From JBEKYD01 sp049511335 (GTDB lineage Bacteria > Acidobacteriota > Terriglobia > Bryobacterales > Bryobacteraceae), in NCBI GenBank assembly GCA_049511335.1, contig JBEKYD010000094.1, positions 1-24,289 on the forward strand: a DNA stretch of 24,289 nucleotides, in the 5' to 3' direction. Every line of letters starts with the position of its first letter. Within the stretch, counting starts at the first letter, position 1. The notes under the pieces are model-generated. The model saw only the letters and a list, made by a program, of their open reading frames with translations. It was not told the DNA's origin and did not search any database. Of the stretch, positions 15,985-24,197 are shown piece by piece. Position numbers and translations under genes: made by a program.

Positions 15985-16950
15985 CTAACGCGGTTGCCCG
16001 AGGTATCGCTTGCGCATTTTCGCCACGATTGTGAACTCCGGATCCACTACGTTCGAGATTTCGTATTCCATGCCCTGGCCCAGCAGGAGACTGGCTCCCC
16101 GTTCGTCGAAACCGTAACTCTCCATGAGCCATCGCATCAGCTCGGTGGTCGCGTGCTGCAAGGCTTCATTGAGGGCTCTCGAACTGCCAAGCACCATAAT
16201 GAAGTCCTGGTTTTCGAGGCGGGGCCAGTTGATCTTTTTCCGTTTGATGAGGTCCACCGAGAATTCGACATCGAGCGATGTCTCAATGGCGCTGCCAACC
16301 ACCTCGCCGTCGCCTTGCCGCGCGTGGCCGTCGCCCAGAAAGAACAGCGCGCCAGGCTCGAACACAGGCAGCATCACGGTGGCGCCGGCGCCCATTCCGT
16401 TGTAGTCCATGTTCCCCCCGAAGTTGTCAGGGAAACTCGTCGGTATGGCGGCTTTGTTGGCCGGGGCGGTTGCGATGCAGCCCAGCATGGGGCGCAGCGG
16501 CAATTCGATGCGTGGTCCTTTGAACTCGTTCGGATCGAGATAGGCGATGCCTTTTTGCTTATCGATCCGCCAGGTCGCCGTCTTCGGCTCTCGCAGCGCT
16601 TCCAGGCGCAGGAAGCCAGGGTCCGCGGTGTAGGGGGCCAAAAGCGATGCGGAAAAGCCGGTGGCACGGTTGGTCTCCAGACGCAACAAATGAACGACGA
16701 GCGTGTCACCGGGCTCGGCGCCTTCGATGTAGAAGGGGCCGGTCTCCGGATTGGGGCCATGGCCGCGCTGCACGCCCGCGGAGTCCACGCCGCGCGCGTC
16801 GATCGTGAACGTCACCACGTGGTCACCGGGCTTGATCCGAAGCACGGGTGTATGAGCGCCGGAGAAGGTGTTGTAGAATTCCGTGGGCTCAAACCGATGG
16901 GTTTCGGCGAGACCGGTAGCAGCCAGTACAAACGTCAGAAGCCATTTCAT
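15985..16950 (-). CDS. Secreted acetamidase/formamidase family protein
   Basis: From ATG 16950, with GGAGG seven bases upstream, the protein has 321 residues. It starts with a signal peptide, MKWLLTFVLAATGLAE. The mature part follows the FmdA_AmdA fold: a beta-rich N-terminus with IKPGDHVVTFTIDARGVD, GPFYIEGAEPGDTLVVHL, RPMLGCIATAP, NFGGNMD and FFLGDGHARQGDGEV. These are the conserved blocks of the family, which hydrolyses formamide or acetamide to ammonia and the acid. Secretion is common in acidobacterial members, and the substrate there is unknown. It is a single gene, with no regulator or transporter next to it. Confidence 0.88.
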   Translation of the reverse strand: MKWLLTFVLAATGLAETHRFEPTEFYNTFSGAHTPVLRIKPGDHVVTFTIDARGVDSAGVQRGHGPNPETGPFYIEGAEPGDTLVVHLLRLETNRATGFSASLLAPYTADPGFLRLEALREPKTATWRIDKQKGIAYLDPNEFKGPRIELPLRPMLGCIATAPANKAAIPTSFPDNFGGNMDYNGMGAGATVMLPVFEPGALFFLGDGHARQGDGEVVGSAIETSLDVEFSVDLIKRKKINWPRLENQDFIMVLGSSRALNEALQHATTELMRWLMESYGFDERGASLLLGQGMEYEISNVVDPEFTIVAKMRKRYLGQPR

Positions 16951-17200
16951 GCGCAGCCTCCAGTTCGGACAAGTATACCGGAAAGGTTGCGGCTCCGCCC
17001 GAATGATGGGCGCCGTCCTCCGCAACCACCAACGTCATCTGCAAGATGAATTTTTCGGGTCGGCACCAAGCCGATCGACGCGTGCGGCTAGGCCCCACAC
17101 GAAAGGCGACAGTTTCGATTTGCGAATGAAGTAAGAGCGGCTATGGATTACCCGCGCGTCACACACGTTAGAGAGCTGCAGCGCGGTATATTCGACAAGT

Positions 17201-17434
17201 ATGACCAAATCTCACCGCGCGACCCTGGAAGCTGCGTTAATCGGGTTCCAGGCCCAGGTGGACCGGATTCGCGCCACGATGGCTGAAATCCGGAAAGAGC
17301 TGGCCGGCCCTGCTCCTGAACCGAGTCCTAGCGCCGCGCCGCCGAAGCGTCGGATGTCCGCCGCCGCCCGGAAGCGCATCGCGGCGGCACAGAAGAAACG
17401 GTGGGCGAAGATTCGAATGAATCGCCCGAGGTGA
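17201..17434 (+). CDS. Small basic protein with Ala/Arg/Lys-rich tail
   Basis: This 77-residue protein starts MTKSHRATLEAALIGFQAQ, a predicted helix continuing through VDRIRATMAEIRKEL. After a Pro/Ala linker comes MSAAARKRIAAAQKKRWAK, a basic tail that recurs in many small bacterial proteins and probably binds nucleic acid. The helix may form a coiled coil. TATATT at about 17188-17193 could be a -10 box, so the message may have a very short leader. It is followed after 46 bases by a gene on the same strand. The function is unknown. Confidence 0.6.
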   Translation: MTKSHRATLEAALIGFQAQVDRIRATMAEIRKELAGPAPEPSPSAAPPKRRMSAAARKRIAAAQKKRWAKIRMNRPR

Positions 17435-17480
17435 CAGATGCCAGCGGAACTCATCCGAAGCTAGAGCGAATACTGAAACC

Positions 17481-18302
17481 ATGGACGACACCAAATCTGG
17501 AGCGGCCGACCCGGAGGGTAGCCCCTACCGACGACTTGTGGAAGCTGGTGCGGACATAACTGGCAACCTCGCCGGGTCCGCGCTCGGGTTCCTAGTCGCA
17601 GGACCCGCCGGTGCTCTCGCCGGGGCGGCAGCATCTCCCATAGTCAAGCATCTGGTTGCGCTCGCGAGCGACGTCATCCAGCGGACGATTAGCACTCGCG
17701 AGACCAAACGTATTGGTGCGACATTAACATTTGCGGCGGCTAAAATCCGGGAGAAACTCGATAGTGGTCAAAAGCCACGAGACGACGGTTTCTTCACGAG
17801 CGACGGCCACCAGCGGGCGGCGGCAGATGAAATCGCCGAGGGCGTCTTAATCGCCGCACAACGTGAGCACGAAGAGAAAAAGCTGAAGTTCTACGGGAAT
17901 CTGCTGGCAAATCTGGCGTTTGTATCGGGCATCGATCGGGGGTACTCCAATTTTCTGCTTAAGTCAGGCGAGGCCCTTTCGTACCGACAGCTTTGCCTGT
18001 TGGCGCTATTCGTACTGAAGAACTCGATTCAGGGCGGACATCTTCGTAAGACAAGCTACCGGCCTGCTCCTGGTGTACAAAATGTGAATGTTCCCTTAGC
18101 CACCATACCGCTGCTGTATGAGGTTTTCGATCTGTATTCGCGCGGCCTAATCTCAGGGGGAGGCAGCGCCCTTCTGGGATTGACGGATATCAATCCATCT
18201 GAAATCGTCGTACAGGGCGCGGGTACCGTACTTGTCAATCTTATGGAGCTCCTGACAATCGATTTGCATGACCTCAATGCCTTAATCCCTCCGCTCTCGT
18301 AG
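17481..18302 (+). CDS. Putative membrane-inserting protein with Gly/Ala-rich segment
   Basis: This 273-residue protein has a glycine/alanine-rich hydrophobic stretch at about 23-55 (AGADITGNLAGSALGFLVAG, then PAGALAGAAA), typical of short helical hairpins that insert in membranes. The middle, HEEKKLKFYGNLLANLAFVS, is a conserved-looking amphipathic segment seen in phage-defence effectors and in DUF4393-like proteins, but I cannot assign a family. The C-terminus is helical with no catalytic motif. It follows the small basic protein on the same strand by 46 bases. A role as a defence effector is only a guess from the domain style and the neighbourhood. Confidence 0.55.
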   Translation: MDDTKSGAADPEGSPYRRLVEAGADITGNLAGSALGFLVAGPAGALAGAAASPIVKHLVALASDVIQRTISTRETKRIGATLTFAAAKIREKLDSGQKPRDDGFFTSDGHQRAAADEIAEGVLIAAQREHEEKKLKFYGNLLANLAFVSGIDRGYSNFLLKSGEALSYRQLCLLALFVLKNSIQGGHLRKTSYRPAPGVQNVNVPLATIPLLYEVFDLYSRGLISGGGSALLGLTDINPSEIVVQGAGTVLVNLMELLTIDLHDLNALIPPLS

Positions 18303-18419
18303 ATCGATAGCGCCATGGAGAGTGTCATCGGTCTTGCTCGTGGTCGGACCACTTGAGCGCCTCTAGAGACATGGACTCCGCAAAACACTTGCTATGACAA
18401 ATTGCCGATGACTGGCCCC

Positions 18420-18600
18420 TACGTGGCTGGTCGTTGCGCTCAGCTAGCTGACCTTTTTGGGCGGATTCGTAGAGCAAATGGGCGACCGCGACACCAAATG
18501 CGTTCGCCATCTTCACGAATCGTTCGCCCCGGATGGCTACGGCGGCCCGTGGTGCTCCGGGTCCGCCAGATAGCTCAGTCTGCCTCGCGACGCGTTCAGA
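18420..18600 (-). pseudogene. Decayed XRE-type regulator
   Basis: On the minus strand the product RFVKMANAFGVAVAHLLYES matches the last part of an XRE helix-turn-helix domain. Upstream, the DNA reads like the standard LHRTYVAHIERGE segment of this family (CTGAGC, GCGGACC, CACCACGGGCCGCCGTAGCC, GGGGCGAACG) but frames are lost through small deletions and an in-frame stop. It is a remnant of a second regulator directly downstream of the intact gene at 18603-18872. Confidence 0.45.
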
Positions 18601-18602
18601 GC

Positions 18603-18872
18603 TCACGAGTCGCGGCTCACCAGCTTATCGAACCGGCGGACAAAATCGATCACTGAGATCCCCATTGCCCGACATACGTCGCGAAGTTCGAGCAGATCCA
18701 AACGGCGCGTACCAGATTCGTATTTGCTGACGAACGACTGTGGCTTGTGGAGGATTCGCGCGAGCTCAACCTGGGAAAGGCCGGCATCCCCGCGAGCCTG
18801 CCGGAAGAGCGACAAAAGCGCTTCCTGCTGTTTTCGGTTCGCCCGGAGTCGAGGGACGGTTTTCTCCGCCAT
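18603..18872 (-). CDS. XRE-family HTH transcriptional regulator
   Basis: This 89-residue protein begins MAEKTVPRLRANRKQ from ATG 18872. Residues 25-80 form a lambda-repressor-like HTH: LFRQARGDAGLSQVELARIL, then KPQSFVSKYESGTRRL and ELRDVCRAMGI. Such small XRE proteins repress their own promoter and often act as the antitoxin or control gene of mobile elements. No toxin follows. A near-palindrome around TACGTA (about 18888-18895) lies just upstream and might be its operator, though this is weak. Confidence 0.75.
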   Translation of the reverse strand: MAEKTVPRLRANRKQQEALLSLFRQARGDAGLSQVELARILHKPQSFVSKYESGTRRLDLLELRDVCRAMGISVIDFVRRFDKLVSRDS

Positions 18873-19018
18873 CAAGCGGAGGATAAGTACGTATTGACGG
18901 CAATCCTCTTTTGGGATATTCTGACGGCGCGCTCAAGCACGGCCCGCTGCAACGTGCCTGGGCTAACCCAATGGGAAGAAGTACCAGCGCCGTTGCGGCG
19001 TGCGGCCGGAAAACGCGA

Positions 19019-19231
19019 TCAAATCCCGCGGACCAAATCCTCGATCCGCACGTCCCGCGCGTCGGCCAGGATTTTGAGCGTCTGGAGGGTGACGTTGCTC
19101 TCACCGCGCTCGATTTCGCCCACGTGCGCGCGGTGCAGGCCGGTGCGGTCCGCGAACACGTCCTGGGACCAGCCGCGCTTTTTGCGCAGCGCGCGCACCC
19201 TCGCCCCGACCTTTTGCTGGATGGCTTGCAC
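19019..19231 (-). CDS. XRE-family HTH transcriptional regulator
   Basis: From GTG 19231 (or TTG 19234) this is a 70-residue single-domain repressor. Residues 9-65 are a full HTH_3 domain: ARVRALRKKRGWSQDVFADR, GLHRAHVGEIERGESNVTLQ and LKILADARDV. It lies immediately downstream of two palindromic operator-like sites at 19254-19281, so it probably controls its own transcription and that of the divergent gene at 19333. The form of the protein resembles restriction-modification C proteins, but no restriction gene adjoins it. Confidence 0.78.
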   Translation of the reverse strand: MQAIQQKVGARVRALRKKRGWSQDVFADRTGLHRAHVGEIERGESNVTLQTLKILADARDVRIEDLVRGI

Positions 19232-19253
19232 CAAGAGCAGTGTGGGGCTAGTC

Positions 19254-19281
19254 TGGTTTTAACCATACTGGTTATAACCAG
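19254..19281. promoter_or_regulatory. Two palindromic operator-like sites
   Basis: TGGTTTTAACCA (19254-19265) and the perfect 14-base palindrome CTGGTTATAACCAG (19268-19281) share the arms TGGTT and AACCA. Their centres are 15 bases apart. They lie between the start of the XRE gene (-) and the secreted-protein gene (+). Paired sites of this type are typical binding places for small dimeric XRE repressors. Confidence 0.65.
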
Positions 19282-19332
19282 CGAACATGGCACGCAATTA
19301 AAGTGGGAATTATGTTGAGGCGGTGGGCTGAA

Positions 19333-20031
19333 ATGCAGACACTTCGCGTCCCTCTGATAGTCGTGGCATTTTCAATTGGCGGCGCGGCTCAAACTGTTGT
19401 TGGTTCTGCGCGCGTGATGTGCGGAGAACCTTCGAAGTACAGCTATTGGGAAAACGGGGCCGGCCCCAGCCCGATTGTTGGCGCGATCATCAATTAAACA
19501 AACACGATCATTACCGATGTTGAAGTAGAGCTATCCATCTTCACCCGCGACAAGAGGGGGCAACTCAAGCGGCAGCGCGATGTCCGCTTCGTTGTCATCC
19601 CGTCCCTCAATCAGACCGGCTTGGTGACCAAACTACTGCCCAATGACGACGTATATTTCAGTATCCCTGGCGACAACCGTCACGACCGCAGTTGCCCGAC
19701 CGGCCCGACATATCAAGCCCCCACGGGCAACGATGGGGTATTGAACGTCGCCGCTATTGCCATCTCACGCATCAACGGGAGGTCGCTGCTCGCGGGGAAC
19801 GACGGCAGGCCACTGAAGCAAGCGCCCTTGGAGTCCATGCTGCAGGTGCCCCGCGAGACGCCAAAGTATGTGCCAACGCAACGCGAGTTGATTCGGGCGA
19901 TAAGGGAAAAGAACGATTTGCTTCAGTCCACGATCATCAACAACCAGCTTCAGGACTGCCTGGCGCGCGGGACCTGGGCCTGTACGTTCAACGACGACAC
20001 GAACATTAACGTCGTGATTTCGCAACGTTGA
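19333..20031 (+). pseudogene. Secreted protein gene interrupted by one in-frame TAA
   Basis: The start ATG 19333 gives a clear signal peptide, MQTLRVPLIVVAFSIGGAAQ. The frame continues to an in-frame TAA at 19495-19497, after GAIIN, and then stays open for 177 further codons to TGA 20029-20031 in the same frame. The part after the stop begins TNTIITDVEVELSIFTRD and has normal composition. One nonsense change thus splits a protein of about 231 residues. It contains Cys residues near both ends and no motif I recognise. It may be a recent mutation or a sequencing error; restart at GTG 19621 would give a fragment without a signal peptide. Confidence 0.65.
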
Positions 20032-20042
20032 GCCGCCAATGA

Positions 20043-20216
20043 GCGCGGTCGTCCCAGGAACAGCTCGGGTTCGAAAGCGGGTATCACCGCACGTACATCA
20101 GCTTTTTGGAGCGCGGGAAAAAGAACCCGACGCTCGCGACGGTTTTCGATTTGGCGGAGACGCTGAAGGTGCCCGCCTGGGAATTGGTCCGCAAGGTGGA
20201 GGCGCGGCTGAAGTGA
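20043..20216 (+). pseudogene. 5'-truncated XRE regulator
   Basis: In this frame the DNA encodes SQEQLGFESGYHRTYISFLE, then RGKKNPTLATVFDLAETLKV, the typical second half of an XRE domain, ending RKVEARLK and TGA. The frame opens right after a TGA at 20040-20042 and has no ATG, GTG or TTG before the HTH. An ATG at 20039 is one frame off, so a single-base change could have removed a short N-terminus. The fragment abuts the stop of the preceding broken gene. Confidence 0.6.
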
Positions 20217-20275
20217 GGATGGGTGTGCCACGCACCGATCAGGCTCCCTCCGGTTAAAGCGACCACCCCCCGTAA

Positions 20276-20767
20276 TCACCGATTGATAGGGCTCGGAATC
20301 CACGCGGGGCGCTGTTTGAGCATTTGATTCACGATGTGCTCGGCAACCTTCTTAGCCTCGCCCCGGTCAGAGTCTCCGGCCCACACAATCGCGTTATCGC
20401 TGTTGCGAACGAGTTTGACGGCGCCTTGGACTTCATCGCGGAAATGGACTCGGAGGCCAATAATTGAGCGGGCACTAAATGACTTGCCCTCCGGGGTCAC
20501 AGTCCCAGTCATCGTGTAAAACGACTTCGCAGGGTCGCACGCCTCGGGCTTCCCAGGGTCGGTAGCGTTTGGAACAGTCGCGATAATGGTCACGGGCACT
20601 TGTTGTTTCTTCATTTCACCGATCAGGAAATCATCGAAACCGCCGGTCATCGGTTGCAAGCACAATGTGATACGCTGCGGAATTGGTGTCGGCGTATCGC
20701 CCTGTTTTGTTTGAGCAAAGCAGTGCAATGGCGCGAGTAGTGCAATGACAAGTGTTGTGATTTTCAT
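20276..20767 (-). CDS. Secreted small protein of unknown function
   Basis: From ATG 20767, with GAGGG upstream, the protein has 163 residues. It has a signal peptide, MKITTLVIALLAPLHCFAQ, probably cleaved after Ala. The mature part contains DDFLIGEMKKQQVPVTIIA, a central FYTMTGT beta segment, VKLVRNSDNAIVWAGDSDRG and AEHIVNQMLK. This order resembles a group of secreted acidobacterial proteins in which a 'KKxVPVT' helix is followed by a beta sheet. No enzyme motif is seen. It is not in an obvious operon. Confidence 0.65.
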   Translation of the reverse strand: MKITTLVIALLAPLHCFAQTKQGDTPTPIPQRITLCLQPMTGGFDDFLIGEMKKQQVPVTIIATVPNATDPGKPEACDPAKSFYTMTGTVTPEGKSFSARSIIGLRVHFRDEVQGAVKLVRNSDNAIVWAGDSDRGEAKKVAEHIVNQMLKQRPAWIPSPINR

Positions 20768-21059
20768 TTTCAACCCTCGCCGAACGCCCATTTGCAGAAT
20801 CTAGCCCAGTCTGACGGCAGGAGGTTCGATGGCAGTAACCTCCAGGGAGTCGGTTTATCTTACTTGTGCATGGACGATTGAGTGTCGCCGATTTCACATC
20901 CGTGGTCAAGCCATTCTGGATCGAACGGAAATTTTAGGCCGCAATTTTCCCGCCCCCACCGGATTCGCCAGCGCCGAAGCAATCTCAAAAAGAGGGTCAT
21001 GCCCCCTCGGGCGCACCCCCCGTCAGTGCTTCTGCTGCGGGCGCGCGGCTGTGGCGTTT

Positions 21060-21292
21060 GCCAGCGGCGGCCGGAACACCCGTAGTGCTTCGCATCATGG
21101 TTGGCGTTCCGGGTGCCCGACGCCGGGCAGCGTTCAGCGGCGGTTGAACGCCATCGCCGAAGCGCACAAGGCGGCCGGGCTCGATTCCCCGACCCACGCG
21201 GGCATCGTGCGGAACACTCTAAAGGGCATCCGGCGGACACTCGGGACCGCGCAGGCCCAGAAAGCGCACACCTTGACGGACGATATCAGCGC
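21060..21292 (+). pseudogene. N-terminal remnant of a tyrosine recombinase
   Basis: In one frame the plus strand gives NTRSASHHGWRSGC, then VQRRLNAIAEAHKAAGLDSP, THAGIVRNTLKGIRRTLGT and KAHTLTDDIS. This is the SAM-like core-binding domain of integrases of the kind that continue with a catalytic domain starting near 'AATD.GLIGARDRALVLLG'. About 20 residues seem to be deleted between PTPGS and VQRRL. The matching catalytic part is at 22738-23301, with the serine hydrolase gene in between, so one gene has been split. No good start codon or ribosome binding site is seen. Confidence 0.6.
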
Positions 21293-21419
21293 GGATCGAC
21301 GCGATCGGGACAGCACAATGCGCGCCCGGGCCATGGCGGACGATGGGCTACGCCGAGCGGTTTTCCGACGCTTCGCGCCGCGGGATTACTCAGCCGTGGA
21401 GCGGATACGGATCGCTCCC

Positions 21420-22562
21420 TCACTTCACTCCTGCGCGCACGCGGGCCACGAATCCGTTGAGATCTCCGGAGTCAATCCAGCGGACGACGGCGACCAGGTC
21501 GAGGTCGGGGTCAACATAGATCACGTTGGCACAGTTGCCGACGTGGCAGAAGACGTTCTCGGGAGCATCGGGAAGCATCTTCTTGCCGGTGTTGAGATAC
21601 CAGTTCATGAAGCCGTAGCCGGGGTTGGGCTTGGTGGGAGTGAGCGCCCACTTCACCCACTGCTCGGAGAGGATCTGTTTGCCGTTCCATTGGCCGCGGT
21701 GCAGGGTGAGGAGGCCGAAGCGGGCCATGTCCTCGGCGGAGATAACCATGCCGCCTCCGTAGTGGCCGCCACCGGTGGGCGACTGGACCATCACGCCATC
21801 GAGCGGGACCCAGGCGTTGTCGTAGCCATACCAGCGCCAGGTGCTGGAGGCGCCGATTGGGTCCATGAGGTAGTCGCGGAGGACCTGCTGGAGGGGGCGA
21901 CGCCAGACCTGAAGGATCGAGTAGGCGAGCAGGTTGACGCGGATGTCGTTGTACTTCCAGGTGGTGCCGGGTTCGGCGTGCTGGCGCTGGATGTACTGCT
22001 CGAAGGGGATGTCCTTGGGCGGGCGATCTGCCCAGTCTGGCTTGCCCCACAGCGTCCCTTCCCAGTCGCTGGTCTGGCGCAGGAGGTGGTCCCAGGTGAT
22101 GCGGCTGTTGTGCCCGGAAGCGAAGTACTCGCCGGGGACGTAGTCCTTCACCAGATCGTTGAGGTCGCGGATGAGACCGTGGTCGAAGGCGAGTCCGACC
22201 ACCGACGAGAGGAAGCTCTTGGTGACGCTGAACGTCATGTCGGCCCGAAGGGGTTCGCCCCACTCCGCGACGATGTGGCCGTGGCGGACGATCACACCGG
22301 TGGGTTCGCCGCGGGGTTGGAAGGGTCCGAGCGGGTCGCCGTAGGCTTCGCGGGCGAACGACAGGTCGTGGGAGCGCCGGAGATCACGGGGGTTCTTGGT
22401 TTCGTGGGCGCGGTGCCAGGCGATAGCTTCGTCGATTTTGGCCTGGTCCATGCCGGCCGCGGCCGGGTCACTGCGCTGCCAGTCGCGACGGGCGGGGAAG
22501 TACGCAGCTGGCTGGGCGAGGAGGGGCTGGAGGCAGGCGAAGAGGATCAGGGTGCGGAGCAT
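21420..22562 (-). CDS. Secreted class C beta-lactamase-type serine hydrolase
   Basis: This 380-residue protein starts with a signal peptide, MLRTLILFACLQPLLAQ. The catalytic boxes of the class C beta-lactamase/esterase fold are present: SVTK at 112-115 (Ser112, Lys115), YND at 204-206 and HVG at 340-342 replacing KTG. A Trp-rich region around 167-180 and 242-252 probably lines the substrate cleft. Members are periplasmic esterases, D-aminopeptidases or carboxypeptidases; few are true beta-lactamases. It lies on the opposite strand, between the two halves of a tyrosine recombinase gene, so it is probably inserted cargo. The domain is a different branch from the one embedded in the permease at 3175-5982. 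Confidence 0.85.
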   Translation of the reverse strand: MLRTLILFACLQPLLAQPAAYFPARRDWQRSDPAAAGMDQAKIDEAIAWHRAHETKNPRDLRRSHDLSFAREAYGDPLGPFQPRGEPTGVIVRHGHIVAEWGEPLRADMTFSVTKSFLSSVVGLAFDHGLIRDLNDLVKDYVPGEYFASGHNSRITWDHLLRQTSDWEGTLWGKPDWADRPPKDIPFEQYIQRQHAEPGTTWKYNDIRVNLLAYSILQVWRRPLQQVLRDYLMDPIGASSTWRWYGYDNAWVPLDGVMVQSPTGGGHYGGGMVISAEDMARFGLLTLHRGQWNGKQILSEQWVKWALTPTKPNPGYGFMNWYLNTGKKMLPDAPENVFCHVGNCANVIYVDPDLDLVAVVRWIDSGDLNGFVARVRAGVK

Positions 22563-22737
22563 AACGGTGAGGATATCATGCAGGGCAAATGCAGGTTCGG
22601 ACGATCGCGACCGATTATGGAGACCATCCTACAGGGGGCCAGGGAGTAAGTCCGCCGCGGCACACGAAGGGCGTGCCTCCGGCGTCGCCGACCGTGCAAT
22701 CTCGCCTCGGGCGGGACTCTGAATCTCAATCAGGGCC

Positions 22738-23301
22738 ATGATTGCCGCCACGGACGCGGGCCTGATCGGCGCGCGGGACCGGGCGTTAGTACTGCTCGGA
22801 TTCGCAGGGGCGTTCCGGCGGTCGGAACTGGTAGGGCTAAACGCGGAGGATTGTTCGTTCGGTAAGGACGGACTGACGGTCACGCTGCGGCGGTCCAAGG
22901 TTGATCAGGAGGGCGCGGGCCGGAAGGTGGGAGTCCCTTACGGATCGAATCCCGAGACGTGCCCGGTGCGCACGGTTCAGGAGTGGATCGCGCTGGCGGG
23001 CATCGGCGCCGGGCCGCTGTTCCGCTCCATCAACCGCCATGGGCACCTGGGGCGGCGGCGGTTGTCCGGTATCGACGTGGCGAGAATCGTCAAGAAACTG
23101 GCAGTCCGGGCCGGGCTGGATTCGGCGAAGTATGCCGAACACAGCTTGCGGGCCGGGCATGCAACCGCCGCGGCCATCGCGGGCGCTTCGGAGCGGTCGA
23201 TCATGAATCAGACCGGGCACCGCAGCGTGCAGATGGTGCGGCGGTATATCAGGGACGGGAGCCTATTCCGGGAAAATAGTGCGGGGAAGCTGGGGCTCTA
23301 A
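22738..23301 (+). CDS. Tyrosine recombinase catalytic domain, N-terminal part separated
   Basis: The 187 residues from ATG 22738 hold a full catalytic domain: Arg28 in FRRSEL, Lys54 in RRSKVD, HSLR at 135-138, His161 in GHRS and the nucleophile Tyr170 in RRYIRDG. All six catalytic positions are in place. The homology starts slightly before the ATG (ISIRAMIAATD after a TGA), which shows that the gene originally continued upstream; the missing core-binding domain is at 21060-21292. Without that domain site-specific binding is unlikely, although a stop-and-restart protein could still be made. The gene is probably inactive. Confidence 0.8.
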   Translation: MIAATDAGLIGARDRALVLLGFAGAFRRSELVGLNAEDCSFGKDGLTVTLRRSKVDQEGAGRKVGVPYGSNPETCPVRTVQEWIALAGIGAGPLFRSINRHGHLGRRRLSGIDVARIVKKLAVRAGLDSAKYAEHSLRAGHATAAAIAGASERSIMNQTGHRSVQMVRRYIRDGSLFRENSAGKLGL

Positions 23302-23570
23302 AGCGCAAGTGTCCAGCGCTTGTCATTGCGCGCCTCGGTGGCTGCCGCCGAACTACTTCACGTCCCTTAGCACCAGAACAAGACAAAAGCCAACCAGCCC
23401 GACAGTCCCATTGAACTAAGAGTCGGGAAACGTCGATCTCCCAAGCCCATTTTTGAATGAAAGTTTTGACGCCCACTTAGTTTGCTGGGCCGCGCTGACG
23501 CGGTGACGTTGTAGCTGATTCGATCACGAGGTTGCTGAGGCTAGAGAGTCAGATTCTTTCCGCAATGCAA
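23302..23570. other. Spacer without a recognisable gene
   Basis: This 269-base stretch lies between the 3' ends of the recombinase (+) and the coiled-coil gene (-), so it is a convergent spacer where terminators would be expected. I see no clear hairpin followed by a T-tract and no repeat shared with other parts of the window. Confidence 0.35.
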
Positions 23571-24197
23571 CTAGCGGGTTTGACCGCCCCTATTCGTGGA
23601 GTCTGCGTCTGTCGAGTTGTAGCCAAGGCACGCAACGAAACTGTCGGGGTTCCGAGCATTAGGCTCATAACATAACTTAGTCCACCGGTTAGAGCCGAAG
23701 GGATCTCCGTAGACTATGCAGCCGGTTATATGCGAAACCTTCGTGCCCACGGCGAAAGCGGCGTGTGGGCTTCCCGTTTGCTGCGGAAAGAGAACCTCGA
23801 ACACGCCGCTATTCTTGGCCCCGCGGCATATTTCGTCTTGAATGGCAGGAATGTCTGTTACTTGCTCGACATTTTGCCCTTTGCCTACGACTCGGAAAGC
23901 CAGAGAATTGCCGAAGTTGCGAAGCTTCCATTCTACGCCATTGTTTATTGGCCTCGGAGGCGCATCCAAAGCTATCCATGCGCGTTGCTGAAACTCAAAT
24001 AGTTGCAGGCTCGCAGCACCAGTATTGGCCGCGCTCTTCGCGGCATCCGCACTATCCTTCATACTCGGGATCTGAGCTTCGGATGCCCTCGCCTGTCGCC
24101 TACCGATATCAAGACCTTGCATCGTAAATTCCAGCGCTTGTTCTGTCTGATCTATGGCTCTGCTCATTTCCCCGATCTGACGAGACATGATGTTCAT
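23571..24197 (-). CDS. Coiled-coil protein of unknown function, possibly N-terminally incomplete
   Basis: This 208-residue protein starts at ATG 24197, the first start codon after an upstream in-frame stop, but no ribosome binding site is seen. Residues 1-70 are a long helix with heptad character (MSRQIGEMSRAIDQTEQALEF). Then comes LFEFQQRAWIALDAPPRPIN and a beta-rich domain ending in GCIVYGDPFGSNRWTKLCYE. Bacterial proteins of this layout normally have a transmembrane helix ahead of the coiled coil; here it is absent, so the gene may have lost its 5' end. No enzymatic motif is present. Confidence 0.55.
   Translation of the reverse strand: MNIMSRQIGEMSRAIDQTEQALEFTMQGLDIGRRQARASEAQIPSMKDSADAAKSAANTGAASLQLFEFQQRAWIALDAPPRPINNGVEWKLRNFGNSLAFRVVGKGQNVEQVTDIPAIQDEICRGAKNSGVFEVLFPQQTGSPHAAFAVGTKVSHITGCIVYGDPFGSNRWTKLCYEPNARNPDSFVACLGYNSTDADSTNRGGQTR

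Noticed and set aside
15673..17049. A long plus-strand frame opposite the acetamidase/formamidase gene
   Set aside because: It is the complement of a clear enzyme gene with a signal peptide and family motifs; such frames arise in GC-rich DNA.
20829..22649. A 606-codon plus-strand frame
   Set aside because: Most of it is the antisense of the serine hydrolase gene; only the short stretch at about 21060-21292 carries true recombinase sense.
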